64,000 nucleotides of DNA from Xenorhabdus yunnanensis (GTDB taxonomy: Bacteria; Pseudomonadota; Gammaproteobacteria; Enterobacterales; Enterobacteriaceae). The notes beneath the pieces were generated by a model. That model made no database searches, had not been told where the DNA came from, and was given only the letters and a program-made list of their open reading frames with translations. Of the stretch, positions 1-10,765 are shown piece by piece. How positions within the stretch are numbered: position 1 is the first letter of the stretch; each line of letters opens with the position of its first letter. Made by a program: the position numbers and the translations under genes. Where the stretch lies: contig NZ_JAQRFI010000015.1 of assembly GCF_028598805.1 (NCBI RefSeq), positions 1-64,000 of the forward strand, in the 5' to 3' direction.

Positions 1-338
1 GTGGTACGCGAGCTGGGTTTAGAACGTCGTGAGACAGTTCGGTCCCTATCTGCCGTGGGCGTTGGAAGATTGAAAGGGGCTGCTCCTAGTACGAGAGGAC
101 CGGAGTGGACGCACCACTGGTGTTCGGGTTGTCATGCCAATGGCACTGCCCGGTAGCTAAGTGCGGCAGAGATAACCGCTGAAAGCATCTAAGCGGGAAA
201 CTTGCCTTGAGATGAGTCTTCCCCTGTCCCTTGAGGACACTGAAGGAACGTTCGAGACGAGGACGTGGATAGGCTGGGTGTGTAAGCGTTGCGAGACGTT
301 GAGCTAACCAGTACTAATGAACCGTGCGGCTTAACCTG
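1..338 (+). rRNA. rrl: 23S ribosomal RNA, 3' end (partial)
   Basis: The first bases carry the universal sarcin-ricin loop region (AGTACGAGAGGACCGG near 90) and the conserved end of enterobacterial 23S rRNA, closing with CGGCTTAACCT near 337. The 5' part lies outside the window. It is followed after about 80 bases by 5S rRNA, so this is the distal end of an rrn operon, matching the rrn position upstream of metA in E. coli. The exact mature 3' end is good to a few bases. Confidence 0.97.
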
Positions 339-420
339 ACAACACCGAAGGTGTTTTGGGGGAGAGAGAGACACCGGGTTTCAAATGGTCAACAGCTTGT
401 TCGGGATTGAACACAGGATT

Positions 421-540
421 TGTCTGGCGGCAACAGCGCGGTGGTCCCACCTGACCCCATGCCGAACTCAGCAGTGAAACACCGTAGCGCCGATGGTAGT
501 GTGGGGTCTCCCCATGTGAGAGTAGGACACTGCCAGACAT
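421..540 (+). rRNA. rrf: 5S ribosomal RNA
   Basis: A 120-base match to the enterobacterial 5S pattern. It starts TGTCTGGCGGC and ends CTGCCAGACAT, so the terminal helix pairs (TGTCTGGC with GCCAGACA), and it has the internal CCGAACTCAG and GTGGGGTCTCCCC segments. It is the last gene of the rrn operon; no tRNA is seen after it. Confidence 0.97.
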
Positions 541-554
541 GTAATCAGACAGAG

Positions 555-583
555 AAGCCATCCGGGTCCGGATGGCTTTTTTG
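555..583 (+). terminator. rrn operon terminator
   Basis: Perfect 11-bp stem AAGCCATCCGG (555-565) with CCGGATGGCTT (568-578), running into a T-tract. It lies 15 bases after 5S rRNA and is a classic rho-independent terminator ending the rrn operon. Confidence 0.93.
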
Positions 584-718
584 CGTTTGGGAATTTTTAC
601 ACCAATTATTCTTCTTAATTATCTTCTTTATTACTCTTTTCTATTTCATATAATAAAATGAAATAATTTCAATTTGAGTACAATAACTCGACATTCACCT
701 TTCCTTTTTGTTAGATTT

Positions 719-742
719 AGCTATCTAGAAGTCTAAACTTAT
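719..742. promoter_or_regulatory. Candidate MetJ operator (tandem met boxes) upstream of metA
   Basis: Three adjacent 8-mers resemble the MetJ met box AGACGTCT: AGCTATCT, AGAAGTCT and AAACTTAT (5/8, 7/8 and 5/8 matches). They end about 28 bases before metA. MetJ binds tandem met boxes cooperatively and represses metA in enterobacteria. The middle box is strong; the flanking ones are degenerate. Confidence 0.55.
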
Positions 743-769
743 AAATTATAATGATCGAGGTTTTGAACA

Positions 770-1699
770 ATGCCAATTCGTGTACCAGATGAATTACCTG
801 CGGTGAACACTCTTCGCAATGAAAACATCTTTGTCATGACATCAACACGGGCCAATATTCAGAATATTCGTCCACTAAAGGTATTGTTACTTAACCTAAT
901 GCCAAAGAAGATAGAAACAGAAAATCAGTTTATTCGGTTATTATCTAACACACCACTTCAAATCGATATTCAATTGCTACGTATTGATAGTCGTCAATGT
1001 AAAAATACCCCTTCTGAACATTTAAATACTTTTTATTGTGATTTTGATTCAATAAAAGATCAAAATTTTGATGGTTTGATAGTGACAGGTGCCCCTTTGG
1101 GACTTGTTGAATTTGAAGATGTGATTTATTGGGATGAGGTTGAAAGGATAGTAGCCTGGGCAAAAAAACATGTTACTTCGACACTTTTTGTTTGCTGGGC
1201 GGTTCAGGCTGCATTAAAAGTTCTTTATCACCTTCCTAAATATACCCGAAAAACTAAACTATCTGGTGTTTATCCTCATTCAACTTTAGATCCCTTGGCA
1301 CTATTAACACGTGGATTTGACGAAACATTTTTTGCACCTCATTCGCGTTTCGCTGATTTTCCTGAATCGCTAATTCGTGAACATACCGATTTAGATATTT
1401 TAGCTAGTTCAGCAGAGGCAGGAGCTTATTTATTTGCCAGCAAAGATAAAAGATTAGTATTTGTGACAGGGCATCCTGAATATGATGTAGGTACATTAGC
1501 CGCAGAATATTTGCGTGATTGCGCCGCAGGTTTGGAACCGGAGTTGCCTATCAATTACTTCCCGAATAACAATCCTGAAAGTAAACCTATTGCGGCTTGG
1601 CGTAGTCATGGTCATTTACTATTTTCAAATTGGTTAAATTATTATGTCTATCAAATTACGCCATATGATCTGACTTTTATGAACCCTTCCTTAGATTGA
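770..1699 (+). CDS. metA: Homoserine O-succinyltransferase
   Basis: Transfers succinyl from succinyl-CoA to homoserine, the first committed step of methionine synthesis, in the cytoplasm. The 309 residues equal the E. coli length and the N-terminus [11 protein letters not shown] is typical. The catalytic cysteine is residue 142 (FVCWAVQ), and the C-terminal GHPEYD holds the His-Glu pair of the triad. GAGG precedes the ATG by 9 bases. It stands alone between the rrn operon and aceBAK, as in E. coli (metA-aceB). Met boxes upstream suggest MetJ control. Confidence 0.97.
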   Translation: MPIRVPDELPAVNTLRNENIFVMTSTRANIQNIRPLKVLLLNLMPKKIETENQFIRLLSNTPLQIDIQLLRIDSRQCKNTPSEHLNTFYCDFDSIKDQNFDGLIVTGAPLGLVEFEDVIYWDEVERIVAWAKKHVTSTLFVCWAVQAALKVLYHLPKYTRKTKLSGVYPHSTLDPLALLTRGFDETFFAPHSRFADFPESLIREHTDLDILASSAEAGAYLFASKDKRLVFVTGHPEYDVGTLAAEYLRDCAAGLEPELPINYFPNNNPESKPIAAWRSHGHLLFSNWLNYYVYQITPYDLTFMNPSLD

Positions 1700-1719
1700 A
1701 TCCAATTTGAATTTTAGAT

Positions 1720-1772
1720 AACAAAATGAGATATTGCTGAAGCGAGCCATTCCTCATTTTGTTAATTTTTTT
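1720..1772 (+). terminator. metA terminator
   Basis: Perfect 11-bp stem AACAAAATGAG (1720-1730) with CTCATTTTGTT (1753-1763), a 22-base loop and a run of seven T. The long loop is unusual, but the T-run directly after the stem supports rho-independent termination. The rest of 1773-2010 holds the aceB promoter region. Confidence 0.75.
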
Positions 1773-1931
1773 CGTAGCTATTGTTCAGCAGTTATTCCGT
1801 TATTTCTCATAGATAACAAAAACTTAACACTTGCGTGCCTGATTTTTTGGAATTTATTTCCCTGTTTTCTTTGTCTTAAAATTATCTTAATCATTTGATT
1901 TTATTTGATTAATTTTTGTTTTTTAAAATAA

Positions 1932-1946
1932 TGGAAATGGTTTTTG
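1932..1946. promoter_or_regulatory. IclR operator in the aceBAK promoter
   Basis: TGGAAATGGTTTTTG lies about 65 bases before the aceB start. It is nearly identical to the IclR site of E. coli aceB as I remember it (TGGAAATTGTTTTTG in the same AT-rich context) and gives 10/14 to the palindrome TGGAAATNATTTCCA. IclR would repress the glyoxylate bypass here when acetate is absent. Confidence 0.7.
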
Positions 1947-2010
1947 ATTTATTTTTTAGATTGGTTAATCTTAATCAGGTGAGTGTTTAAAAGTGAGAAG
2001 CGGGGAAATT

Positions 2011-3606
2011 ATGCAGCAGGTATCAGCAACCAAACTAACCTTTATTAAGCCTTTTGGAGAGACAGAGTATCAGGTGTTATCACCTGAATGTATTAGCTTT
2101 TTAGAGGATTTAATCATTGAATTTTCTGACAGACGCACAAAATTGTTAGATGATCGTATACATTGGCAGAAAAAAATAGATAGCGGAATGTTACCGGAAT
2201 TTATTTCGGAAACCTCTTCCATTAGGGAAGGGCATTGGACAGTTCAGGGGATACCTGATGATCTCAAAGATCGTCGAGTTGAAATAACAGGCCCCGTAGA
2301 GCGCAAAATGGTCATCAATGCCCTGAATGCAAATGTGAAAGTATTTATGGCGGATTTTGAGGACTCATTAGCGCCTGAATGGGATAAAGTCATTATTGGA
2401 CAAATTAACTTACGGGATGCCGTCAATGGTACGATCTCATATTCCAATGAGCAGGGTAAGCGCTATGAATTGAAAGCGGATCCAGCAGTATTGATTGCTC
2501 GGGTTAGGGGGTTGCACCTGTCAGAAAAACACGTCCTCTATAAGGATGACTCGATATCTGGCGGACTGTTTGATTTTGCACTCTATTTTTACTTGAACCA
2601 TAAAAAATTACTGCAAAAAGGCAGCGGGCCTTATTTTTACCTGCCAAAAATACAGAGCTACCATGAAGCACAATGGTGGAGTGATATTTTCAGTTTTACT
2701 GAATCACGCTTCAATTTGCCAAAAGGCACGATTAAAGCAACGGTTTTGATTGAAACATTGCCAGCAGTATTCCAGATGGATGAAATTTTGTATCACTTAC
2801 GTCATCACATCGTTGGTTTAAATTGTGGACGTTGGGATTATATTTTCAGCTATATCAAGACACTGAAAAATCATGCTGACCGTGTTTTACCAGATCGTCA
2901 ATCTGTGACGATGACACAACCTTTCTTGAGTGCCTATTCTCGTTTGCTGATTAAAACCTGTCATAAACGCGGCGCGTTTGCGATGGGAGGAATGTCGGCA
3001 TTTATTCCTAGCAAAGATCCTGTGCAGAATCAGCAAGTTTTGGACAAAGTCAGAGCGGATAAAGAACTGGAAGCGAATAACGGCCATGATGGCACATGGG
3101 TCGCGCATCCAGGGCTTGCAGATATTGCCATGACAGTTTTTGACTCAAAACTGGGAGAGCATCAAAACCAATTGACAGTTTTGCGTGAAGAAGATGAAGC
3201 GATTACGGCTGAACAATTGCTTGCACCTTGTTCGGGAGAAAGAACAGAAGAGGGAATGCGCGCAAATATTCGTGTTGCAGTCCAGTACATAGAAGCTTGG
3301 ATTTCGGGGAATGGGTGTGTACCGATTTACGGCTTGATGGAAGATGCTGCTACAGCAGAAATTTCCCGGACTTCTATTTGGCAATGGATTCGTCATGAAA
3401 AATCACTCTCTAATGGTAAAAAAGTGACAAAGGAACTGTTCAAGGAAATGTTAAAAGAAGAGTTGAACGTAATTAAACAGGAAGTGGGTGAGCTACGCTT
3501 TAATCAAGGGCGATTTATGGAATCGTCTGATTTGATGGAAAGAATTACTACTCAGGACGACTTGATTGATTTCCTTACGTTACCTGGTTATCAGTTATTA
3601 GATTAG
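2011..3606 (+). CDS. aceB: Malate synthase A
   Basis: Condenses glyoxylate with acetyl-CoA to malate, second step of the glyoxylate bypass. The 531 residues match the family (E. coli 533). The conserved GGMSAFIP segment and the VFMADFEDS and LIETLPA regions of the TIM-barrel core are present. I chose the ATG at 2011 because GGGGA lies 4-8 bases ahead; an upstream GTG at 1993 would add six residues (MRSGEI). First gene of aceBAK, preceded by an IclR site. Confidence 0.96.
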   Translation: MQQVSATKLTFIKPFGETEYQVLSPECISFLEDLIIEFSDRRTKLLDDRIHWQKKIDSGMLPEFISETSSIREGHWTVQGIPDDLKDRRVEITGPVERKMVINALNANVKVFMADFEDSLAPEWDKVIIGQINLRDAVNGTISYSNEQGKRYELKADPAVLIARVRGLHLSEKHVLYKDDSISGGLFDFALYFYLNHKKLLQKGSGPYFYLPKIQSYHEAQWWSDIFSFTESRFNLPKGTIKATVLIETLPAVFQMDEILYHLRHHIVGLNCGRWDYIFSYIKTLKNHADRVLPDRQSVTMTQPFLSAYSRLLIKTCHKRGAFAMGGMSAFIPSKDPVQNQQVLDKVRADKELEANNGHDGTWVAHPGLADIAMTVFDSKLGEHQNQLTVLREEDEAITAEQLLAPCSGERTEEGMRANIRVAVQYIEAWISGNGCVPIYGLMEDAATAEISRTSIWQWIRHEKSLSNGKKVTKELFKEMLKEELNVIKQEVGELRFNQGRFMESSDLMERITTQDDLIDFLTLPGYQLLD

Positions 3607-3653
3607 TTTAAAAGCATTAACGTAGTTTAAAAACAATGTAGTTTAAAAACAAT
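3604..3653. repeat. 16-bp tandem repeat between aceB and aceA
   Basis: GTAGTTTAAAAACAAT occurs twice head to tail (3622-3637 and 3638-3653), after a degenerate third unit (TAGTTTAAAAGCATTAAC) beginning at the aceB stop codon. It fills half of the 92-base spacer. Such slippage-prone repeats may alter mRNA spacing; no function is shown. Confidence 0.85.
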
Positions 3654-3698
3654 AATGGCAAACATATCCGATTAATTAATAATAGGAAGTAGAACATC

Positions 3699-5006
3699 AT
3701 GACCATTTCCCGGAAACAACAAATCGCTCAACTGGAACAAGAATGGCAACAACCACGTTGGAAAGATATTACTCGTCCGTACAGTGCTGAAGATGTCATT
3801 AAATTACGCGGTTCTATCAATCCTGAACACACTTTGGCGCAAATGGGAGCGAAAAAGTTGTGGGAATTGCTGAATGGCAACTCGAAAAAAGGCTATGTGA
3901 ACGCGCTTGGAGCATTGACGGGTGGTCAGGCACTTCAGCAGGCTAAAGCGGGTATTGAAGCGGTTTACCTTTCCGGCTGGCAAGTGGCAGCAGATGCGAA
4001 TACCGCATCTAGTATGTATCCTGATCAATCATTGTATCCCGTTGATTCTGTTCCTAATGTGATTAAACGCATCAATAATAGTTTCCGTCGGGCAGATCAG
4101 ATTCAATGGTCAAATGGTATTGATCCAGACAGCCAAGAATATATTGACTATTTCTTGCCGATTGTTGCAGATGCAGAAGCTGGATTTGGTGGTGTACTCA
4201 ACGCATTTGAATTGATGAAGGCGATGATTGAAGCTGGTGCTGCCGCAGTTCATTTTGAAGATCAACTGGCAGCGGTGAAAAAATGTGGACACATGGGCGG
4301 CAAAGTATTGGTTCCGACTCAAGAAGCCATTCAGAAGTTGGTAGCTGCGCGTTTGGCGGCTGATGTATCTGGTGTTCCAACCCTGTTAATTGCACGCACT
4401 GACGCAGATGCAGCAGATCTACTGACATCTGATTGTGATCCTTATGATAGGGCGTTTGTTACTGGCAAACGAACCTACGAAGGATTTTATTGTACACGAG
4501 CAGGCCTTGAACAAGCGATCAGCCGTGGACTGGCTTATGCCCCTTATGCTGATGTGGTCTGGTGTGAAACCTCTACACCGGATATGGAAGCGGCTCGTCT
4601 TTTTGCTAAAGCTATTCATGCAGAATATCCGGGTAAGTTGTTGGCTTATAACTGTTCACCTTCTTTCAACTGGAAAAAGAATCTGGATGATAAAACTATC
4701 GCGAGTTTCCAAGAGCAGTTATCTGCGATGGGATATAAATTCCAGTTCATCACATTAGCGGGCATACACAGCATGTGGTTTAACATGTTTGATTTGGCCT
4801 ATGATTATGCACGTGGTGAAGGAATGAAACATTATGTTGAAAAAGTTCAGGAACAAGAATTTGCTGCCCTTGAGCGAGGTTATACATTCTCTTCACACCA
4901 GCAGGAAGTAGGAACAGGATATTTTGATAAAGTGACTACTATTATTCAGGGAGAGGGTTCTTCTGTTACTGCACTGACAGGATCGACAGAAGAACAACAA
5001 TTCTAA
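3699..5006 (+). CDS. aceA: Isocitrate lyase
   Basis: Cleaves isocitrate to succinate and glyoxylate, the branch-point reaction of the glyoxylate bypass. The 435 residues are one longer than E. coli AceA and nearly collinear. The signature KKCGHMGG places the catalytic cysteine at residue 196. [10 protein letters not shown]-type metal-binding segments and the C-terminal TGSTEEQQF are present. AGGAAG precedes the ATG. Second gene of aceBAK, co-transcribed with aceB. Confidence 0.97.
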   Translation: MTISRKQQIAQLEQEWQQPRWKDITRPYSAEDVIKLRGSINPEHTLAQMGAKKLWELLNGNSKKGYVNALGALTGGQALQQAKAGIEAVYLSGWQVAADANTASSMYPDQSLYPVDSVPNVIKRINNSFRRADQIQWSNGIDPDSQEYIDYFLPIVADAEAGFGGVLNAFELMKAMIEAGAAAVHFEDQLAAVKKCGHMGGKVLVPTQEAIQKLVAARLAADVSGVPTLLIARTDADAADLLTSDCDPYDRAFVTGKRTYEGFYCTRAGLEQAISRGLAYAPYADVVWCETSTPDMEAARLFAKAIHAEYPGKLLAYNCSPSFNWKKNLDDKTIASFQEQLSAMGYKFQFITLAGIHSMWFNMFDLAYDYARGEGMKHYVEKVQEQEFAALERGYTFSSHQQEVGTGYFDKVTTIIQGEGSSVTALTGSTEEQQF

Positions 5007-5036
5007 GTTCATTATACCGATAGAGACTGGATGATT

Positions 5037-5060
5037 GGGGGATTCCAAAAGGAATGCCCC
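5037..5060 (+). promoter_or_regulatory. Stem-loop between aceA and aceK
   Basis: GGGGGATTCC pairs with GGAATGCCCC around an AAAA loop, with one internal G-G mismatch. In E. coli, intercistronic stem-loops here lower aceK expression relative to aceBA and protect the upstream mRNA. This hairpin could do the same; it lacks a strong T-run, so read-through into aceK is expected. Confidence 0.55.
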
Positions 5061-5088
5061 TTTACGTGTCTGATAAAGGTGGCTAAAG

Positions 5089-6849
5089 ATGGAAATAGAT
5101 CTCTCACATTTAATTGCACAAACCATTTTGCAGGGATTTGATGCGCAATATGGTCGATTTCTGGAAGTTACTTCCGGCGCTCAGCAACGTTTTGAACAGG
5201 CTGACTGGCATGCTGTACAGCTGGCCATGAAAAAGAGGATTAACCTGTACGATCATCATGTCGGATTGGTGGTGGAGCAATTGAAGCGTATTCATACCTC
5301 ATTACAACATGATGAAGATTACATTGCTGAAGTCAAAGCTGTTTATACTCGTTTACTACCTGACTATCCGCGTTTTGAAATTGCAGAAAGTTTTTTTAAT
5401 TCGGTTTACTGTCGTTTTTTTCAACATCGTAATTTAAAACCAGAAAATCTGTATATCTTTTCTTCTCAGCCATCTTCCCGCTTTCGCCATATTTCTCGTC
5501 CATTATCACGGGATTTTGTTCCTGACGGTAATCTTACGTCAATGCTGCGAACCATCTTAAATGATTTGCCATTACGTCTTAAATGGGAGAATTTGGATCG
5601 GGATATTGGTTATATCACGCAATATTTACAGAATACATTTTCAGGAGGTGGTTTATTACAGTCTACATTCCAAATTGCTAATGAATTGTTTTATCGAAAT
5701 AAAGCCGCATGGCTGGTAGGAAAAATCAGGATAGGGAAGTCTGTTTATCCGTTTTTGTTGCCGATCCATCACAATGAATCTGGAAGCATTTTTATCGATA
5801 CCTGTTTGACCAGCCATGATGATGCCAGCATTGTTTTTGGTTTTGCCCGCTCCTATTTTATGGTTTATGCCCCTTTACCTGCGGCTTTAGTTGAATGGCT
5901 GCGTGAAATTCTTCCTACGAAATCGACAGCAGAGTTATACATGGCAATAGGCTGTCAGAAACATGGTAAGACAGAATATTACCGCGAATACCTGACTTTC
6001 ATTAATTCCTCTCAGGAACAGTTTACGATTGCACCGGGAGTGAAAGGCATGGTGATGCTGGTTTTTACTTCCCCTTCATTTGATCGTGTATTTAAAATTA
6101 TTAAAGATAAATTTGCGCCACAGAAAGAGGTTTCACAAGAGCGCGTTCAGGAGTGTTACCGTCTGGTAAAAGAGCATGATCGTGTTGGAAGAATGGCTGA
6201 TACACAGGAATTTGAAAACTTTGTTATTGATAAACATCATATCAGTCTTGAGTTAATGGAAGAATTGCAAAAAGAGATACCAGAAAAGTTAGAAGATTTG
6301 GGCGATAAGATCCTGATAAAGCATCTCTATATGGAACGTAAAATGATACCGTTGAATATTTACATGGAACGAGTCAATGAAGCGCAATTGAAAGATGTAA
6401 TTGAAGAATATGGAAATGCCATTAAGCAATTGGCTGCTGCGAATATTTTCCCTGGTGATATGTTGTTTAAAAACTTTGGTGTTACGCGTCATGGAAGGGT
6501 AATTTTCTACGATTATGATGAAATTTGTTATATGACTGAAGTAAACTTTCGGGATATTCCTCCGCCACGTTATCCAGAAGATGAGTTGGCTAGTGAACCT
6601 TGGTACAGTGTGGCTGTTAACGATGTTTTTCCAGAAGAGTTTCGGCATTTTTTATGTACTGACAAGTACATTCGGCGCTATTTTGAAGAAAGTCACAGCG
6701 ATCTATTTAAAGCAGATTACTGGCGAGCATTACAAAATCGTATTAACAACGGACATGTAGAAGATGTTTTTGCTTATCGTCGTAGGCAGCGATTCAGCCA
6801 ACGTAATGAAGTAAATGATGAAGTGAATGAAATAAAAAATTCAATATAG
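5089..6849 (+). CDS. aceK: Isocitrate dehydrogenase kinase/phosphatase
   Basis: Bifunctional enzyme that phosphorylates and dephosphorylates isocitrate dehydrogenase, directing isocitrate toward the glyoxylate bypass. The 586 residues are slightly longer than E. coli AceK (578). The ATP-binding segment [12 protein letters not shown] (near 315-326) and the nearby lysine-rich FKIIKDKF are conserved. AAGGTGG lies seven bases before the ATG. Last gene of aceBAK. Confidence 0.95.
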   Translation: MEIDLSHLIAQTILQGFDAQYGRFLEVTSGAQQRFEQADWHAVQLAMKKRINLYDHHVGLVVEQLKRIHTSLQHDEDYIAEVKAVYTRLLPDYPRFEIAESFFNSVYCRFFQHRNLKPENLYIFSSQPSSRFRHISRPLSRDFVPDGNLTSMLRTILNDLPLRLKWENLDRDIGYITQYLQNTFSGGGLLQSTFQIANELFYRNKAAWLVGKIRIGKSVYPFLLPIHHNESGSIFIDTCLTSHDDASIVFGFARSYFMVYAPLPAALVEWLREILPTKSTAELYMAIGCQKHGKTEYYREYLTFINSSQEQFTIAPGVKGMVMLVFTSPSFDRVFKIIKDKFAPQKEVSQERVQECYRLVKEHDRVGRMADTQEFENFVIDKHHISLELMEELQKEIPEKLEDLGDKILIKHLYMERKMIPLNIYMERVNEAQLKDVIEEYGNAIKQLAAANIFPGDMLFKNFGVTRHGRVIFYDYDEICYMTEVNFRDIPPPRYPEDELASEPWYSVAVNDVFPEEFRHFLCTDKYIRRYFEESHSDLFKADYWRALQNRINNGHVEDVFAYRRRQRFSQRNEVNDEVNEIKNSI

Positions 6850-6961
6850 TACTTATCATAGATAAAAATAATGCTTTACTGAATGATAAATAATATGGAT
6901 GACATAGTACTATTTTTTATTATCTAAATGATTTTTTAAATGGGATTGATTTATTTTTCAG

Positions 6962-6992
6962 TGCGGAAATTACGTAATCGTTAATTTCCGCA
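6962..6992. terminator. Hairpin between convergent aceK and eda
   Basis: Perfect 11-bp inverted repeat TGCGGAAATTA (6962-6972) and TAATTTCCGCA (6982-6992). It sits between convergent genes, so it probably ends transcription from both sides, although neither side has a clean T-run. Confidence 0.5.
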
Positions 6993-7015
6993 TAAAAAAT
7001 ATTTAAATAATGAAA

Positions 7016-7657
7016 TTACGCTTTTGCACCTGCAATGGCAGTACGTGCCAGTTCCGTAATCTGGGCATAATCGCCTTTTTTCAATGCATCGCCCGGTACA
7101 AGCCATGAGCCCCCAATGCACAGAACACTATTCAATGCCAGATAATCACGATAGTTTTCAGGAGAAATACCACCCGTCGGGCAGAAACGTACTTGTGGGA
7201 ATGGACCTGCAATGGATTTTAGTGCCTTAATCCCACCGTTTGCTTCTGCTGGAAAGAATTTAAAGCATTTCAGGCCATAACTCATTCCCAACATTAATTC
7301 GGAAACAGTAGAGATCCCCGGAATAAGAGGAATTGAACCCGCAGTCGCTGCTTTTAACAGTTCATCAGTCAATCCTGGACTAATGGCAAATTGAGCACCT
7401 GCTTCAGTGACAGCAGCCAATTGTTCAGGATTAATAACAGTACCTGCCCCGATAATTGCTTCGGGAACTTCTTTAGCGATAAGGCGAATGGCTTCCAGCG
7501 CACATTCAGTTCTTAATGTCACTTCCAAAACACGAATTCCACCAGCAACCAATGCTTTTGCCAAAGGAACGGCGTGTTCAATTTCATTGATAACAATGAC
7601 AGGGACGACAGGACCATCGGTCAGGATATCTTCTGCGGTTGCTTTCCAATTATTCAT
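7016..7657 (-). CDS. eda: KDPG aldolase (2-keto-3-deoxy-6-phosphogluconate aldolase)
   Basis: Splits KDPG into pyruvate and glyceraldehyde 3-phosphate, the last Entner-Doudoroff step. The 213 residues match the family. KFFPAE contains the Schiff-base lysine (E. coli Lys133); EVTLRT and GAGTV carry the conserved glutamate, arginine and threonine. It follows edd by 53 bases on the same strand, so edd-eda is one operon, as in E. coli, although the chromosomal location differs. Confidence 0.97.
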   Translation of the reverse strand: MNNWKATAEDILTDGPVVPVIVINEIEHAVPLAKALVAGGIRVLEVTLRTECALEAIRLIAKEVPEAIIGAGTVINPEQLAAVTEAGAQFAISPGLTDELLKAATAGSIPLIPGISTVSELMLGMSYGLKCFKFFPAEANGGIKALKSIAGPFPQVRFCPTGGISPENYRDYLALNSVLCIGGSWLVPGDALKKGDYAQITELARTAIAGAKA

Positions 7658-7710
7658 TAGCAGTTTCTCTCGTTAATTCAGAACACAAGGGGTTTAAAAT
7701 CCCTCACTTA

Positions 7711-9549
7711 TTAAAATGTAATACAACATGCCCCTTGTTCTGCACCCGAAAGTTGAGTTCTCAACGCACCAAACAATTCACGGCCACAGCCGATATGCCC
7801 TTCACTCAAGTCTGGCTGATATAGTGCTCTTTGTGCCAGTTCTTGTGCATCGACCAGAAGCATGAGTTCGCCAGTACGACCATCAACGCGAATCACATCA
7901 CCATCTTGTATTTTTGCCAGTAATCCGCCAGCTTTGGCTTCTGGCGTAACATGAATGGCTGAAGGAACCTTGCCGGAAGCACCAGACAATCGACCATCAG
8001 TAACTAAAGCAACTTTAAAGCCCCGATCCATGAGTACACCCAGCGGTGGCATCAATTTATGCAATTCTGGCATGCCATTAGCTTGCGGGCCTTGATAACG
8101 GACAACGACAACACAGTCACGGTTCAGCTTACCTGCTTCAAAAGCGGGGACGATATCATGCTGGCTATTAAAAACCACAGCAGGGGCTTCAATAATCTGA
8201 TTATCTGTTGGAACCGCAGACGTTTTCATTACCGCACGCCCAAGGTTTCCAATCATGACTTTTGTGCCGCCATGCTGTTCGAATGGCTGTTCAATATTGG
8301 CAATAACATTGTTGTCCAATGAAACGAATGTACCTTCACGCCATACTAACTGACCTTCATTAAGCCACGGCTCTTGAGTATAACGTTCCAGACCAAACCC
8401 AGCGATAGTATTTACATCACGATGCAGCAAGCCTTTTTGCAGTAACTCGCGAATAACCAACGCTACTCCGCCAGCCGCCTGAAATTGGTTGATATCTGCG
8501 GGTCCATTTGGATAGATGCGACATAGCAGAGGAACCACTTCTGACAATTCAGAAAAATCATCCCAGTTAATGATGATCCCGGAAGCTCTTGCCATTGCAA
8601 CGAGATGCATGGTTAAGTTGGTTGATCCTCCGGTTGCCAGCAAAGCAATCATGCCATTGACGATCACTTTTTCATCGACCATCTGACCCAAAGGAAGATA
8701 ATTACCTGAAGTTTCAGTCAGACGTGTAACCTGACGTGCGGCAGCATCATTTAAAGCCTCACGCAGTGGTGTGTCAGGATGGACAAAAGAAGTACCCGGT
8801 AAATGCAGCCCCATGACTTCCATCACCATTTGATTGGAATTGGCAGTACCGTAAAAAGTACAGGTTCCGATACTGTGATAAGACTCGGCTTCAGCTTCGA
8901 GCAATGCCTGACGGTCAACTTTACCTTCGGCATAAAGCTGGCGAACGCGAACTTTTTCTTTGTTTGGCAAGCCACTGGTCATCGGCCCAGCGGGAACAAA
9001 AACAGCGGGTAGATGACCAAATGATAGAGCAGCCATCACTAATCCCGGTACAATTTTGTCACAAATTCCCAGATACAGGACGCCATCAAACATATTATGA
9101 GAAAGCCCAATGGCAGCCGACATTGCAATCACATCACGGCTAAGCAGGGATAATTCCATGCCATCCTGACCTTGTGTCACACCATCACACATGGCGGGAA
9201 CCCCACCGGCAACTTGACCGACAGCACCTACAGCACGCAGGGAGTCTTTTAACTTTTGTGGATAGTCTTCATACGGCTTGTGGGCGGAGAGCATATCATT
9301 GTAAGAGGTGATAATGGCGATGTCATTATGCACCATATTTTTCAATGCGACTTTTTCATCATTTTGACAGGCGGCAAAACCATGAGCCAAATTGCCGCAT
9401 GCCAGTTGTGCGCGTTGGACGGTTTTTGAACGAGCGGATTCAATGCGAGCTAAATACTGGCTGCGAGTCTCTTTTGAACGTTCAATGATACGCTGTGTAA
9501 TGCGCGCGACGGTTTCGTTGGTGACCGTGCTGTTCTGGTTTGTTGTCAT
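7711..9549 (-). CDS. edd: Phosphogluconate dehydratase
   Basis: Dehydrates 6-phosphogluconate to KDPG, the first dedicated Entner-Doudoroff step; an iron-sulfur IlvD/Edd-family enzyme. The ATG at 9549 gives 612 residues (E. coli 603) and is preceded by GGGA; an upstream GTG at 9570 would add seven residues. [25 protein letters not shown] and [12 protein letters not shown] are family signatures, and the C-terminus [10 protein letters not shown] is typical. A perfect GntR-type palindrome lies 46 bases upstream. Confidence 0.96.
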   Translation of the reverse strand: MTTNQNSTVTNETVARITQRIIERSKETRSQYLARIESARSKTVQRAQLACGNLAHGFAACQNDEKVALKNMVHNDIAIITSYNDMLSAHKPYEDYPQKLKDSLRAVGAVGQVAGGVPAMCDGVTQGQDGMELSLLSRDVIAMSAAIGLSHNMFDGVLYLGICDKIVPGLVMAALSFGHLPAVFVPAGPMTSGLPNKEKVRVRQLYAEGKVDRQALLEAEAESYHSIGTCTFYGTANSNQMVMEVMGLHLPGTSFVHPDTPLREALNDAAARQVTRLTETSGNYLPLGQMVDEKVIVNGMIALLATGGSTNLTMHLVAMARASGIIINWDDFSELSEVVPLLCRIYPNGPADINQFQAAGGVALVIRELLQKGLLHRDVNTIAGFGLERYTQEPWLNEGQLVWREGTFVSLDNNVIANIEQPFEQHGGTKVMIGNLGRAVMKTSAVPTDNQIIEAPAVVFNSQHDIVPAFEAGKLNRDCVVVVRYQGPQANGMPELHKLMPPLGVLMDRGFKVALVTDGRLSGASGKVPSAIHVTPEAKAGGLLAKIQDGDVIRVDGRTGELMLLVDAQELAQRALYQPDLSEGHIGCGRELFGALRTQLSGAEQGACCITF

Positions 9550-9594
9550 GATAATTGTTCCCGACACCACAATGGAATGTGACTACTGCTTCAT

Positions 9595-9608
9595 TGTTAC
9601 CGGTAACA
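9595..9608. promoter_or_regulatory. GntR operator upstream of edd
   Basis: TGTTACCGGTAACA is a perfect 14-bp palindrome in the context ATTGTTACCGGTAACATT, matching the GntR consensus ATGTTACCGGTAACAT of gluconate genes. GntR represses edd-eda in E. coli and releases it with gluconate. The site is about 46 bases before the edd start. Confidence 0.85.
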
Positions 9609-9760
9609 TTGTTAATGTAATAATCAGAGGATGCAATCAACTTTCGTCGACTACACGTTTTATCTGTGATCTACATCAATTTTTAAAGCTGAAACGTAAC
9701 AGCTTGTCAACAAATCAGCTTTTTAGATGGAGTTGTGGCAAAAATGAGTTGTGGCAAAAA

Positions 9761-10591
9761 TTATTTAATTCCACCGTATTCCCGGCTAACCGCTTTTGCA
9801 GCCCGCATAACAAGGGCACCGAGTTCAGTAACTCGATCATCAGAGATGCGTGATATCGGGCCTGAGATAGAAATAGCAGCAAAAGCTTCATGATGCTCAT
9901 CATAGATACAGGCAGCAATACAGCGTAATCCTAACGCATGTTCTTCATCATCAAACGAAAATCCTTGCTTACGGATCTGTTCGAGGTTTTCTGTTAATGC
10001 TGCGGCGGTGGTACAGGTATGTTGTGTATAAGCGTGCATTCCTTTCTTATGCAGTAATTGCAGACGCTTTTGCTCAGAGAGTGTAGAAAGCAGCGCTTTT
10101 CCCGCGCCAGAAGCGTGCATCGGTAGTTTGCCACCAATGGGAGCGGACATTCTCATCAGCGCATTGCATTGCACTTGATCGACAATCACGGCTTCATATT
10201 CATCAATGTTAAGGATGGCGAGATTGACGGTTTCACCGGAATCTTCCATTAATTGGCGCAATATTGGATGAACCAATACCATCAGATTACGGCTTTGCAG
10301 AAAACTACTGCCAACGACAAAAGCATGGGAAGCAATCACCCATAATCCCAGATCACCTATCTGGCGGACAAAACCATGTTGCTGCAAGGTAGTCAAAAGA
10401 CGATGGGTAGTGGAATTGGGGAGACCGGTCTGGATAGCCAAATCAGTTAAAGCAACGCCGACAGGAGAATCGGAAACATATTCCAAAAGTGTTAACCCTC
10501 GACTTAACGATTGAACCTGACCGCTTGCAGCGGCACTGTTTGTCGTTATTTTAGTTTTTTTTGTGCGTTTGCTGGCAACGGCTGTGCTCAT
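9761..10591 (-). CDS. iclR: Acetate operon repressor IclR
   Basis: Represses aceBAK and is normally autoregulated. 276 residues (E. coli 274). After a basic, low-complexity N-terminus comes the winged helix-turn-helix (VQSLSRGL, then LPNSTTHRLLTTLQQHGFV near residues 55-75), followed by the IclR effector domain with MSAPIGGKLPMHASGAGKA and FDDEEHALGLRCIAA. It is separated from aceBAK by edd-eda, unlike E. coli, where it directly follows aceK. Confidence 0.95.
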   Translation of the reverse strand: MSTAVASKRTKKTKITTNSAAASGQVQSLSRGLTLLEYVSDSPVGVALTDLAIQTGLPNSTTHRLLTTLQQHGFVRQIGDLGLWVIASHAFVVGSSFLQSRNLMVLVHPILRQLMEDSGETVNLAILNIDEYEAVIVDQVQCNALMRMSAPIGGKLPMHASGAGKALLSTLSEQKRLQLLHKKGMHAYTQHTCTTAAALTENLEQIRKQGFSFDDEEHALGLRCIAACIYDEHHEAFAAISISGPISRISDDRVTELGALVMRAAKAVSREYGGIK

Positions 10592-10649
10592 AAGATGCCC
10601 TCTGGAAAATCGTCTGTTTGCAGCAAAGGTCGCTGCGATGGAACCAAAA

Positions 10650-10664
10650 TGGAATTTATTTTCG
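10650..10664. promoter_or_regulatory. Candidate IclR autoregulatory site
   Basis: TGGAATTTATTTTCG matches 11 of 14 defined positions of the IclR palindrome TGGAAATNATTTCCA and lies about 60 bases upstream of iclR. A second like sequence, TGGAAGTTAATTCCA (12/14), is at 10762-10776. Autoregulation is known for IclR. Confidence 0.5.
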
Positions 10665-10765
10665 TTTTCTTATTATGAATGATAAAGAGGGGAAAAACAC
10701 ATCCGATGTGTTAGGAATGGAAAAGTGGGATAAATGATATATTTTGGTTGGTGCAGAGGGATGGA

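Noticed and set aside
4435-4758. 107-codon frame inside aceA
   Set aside because: Shadow of the highly conserved aceA frame.
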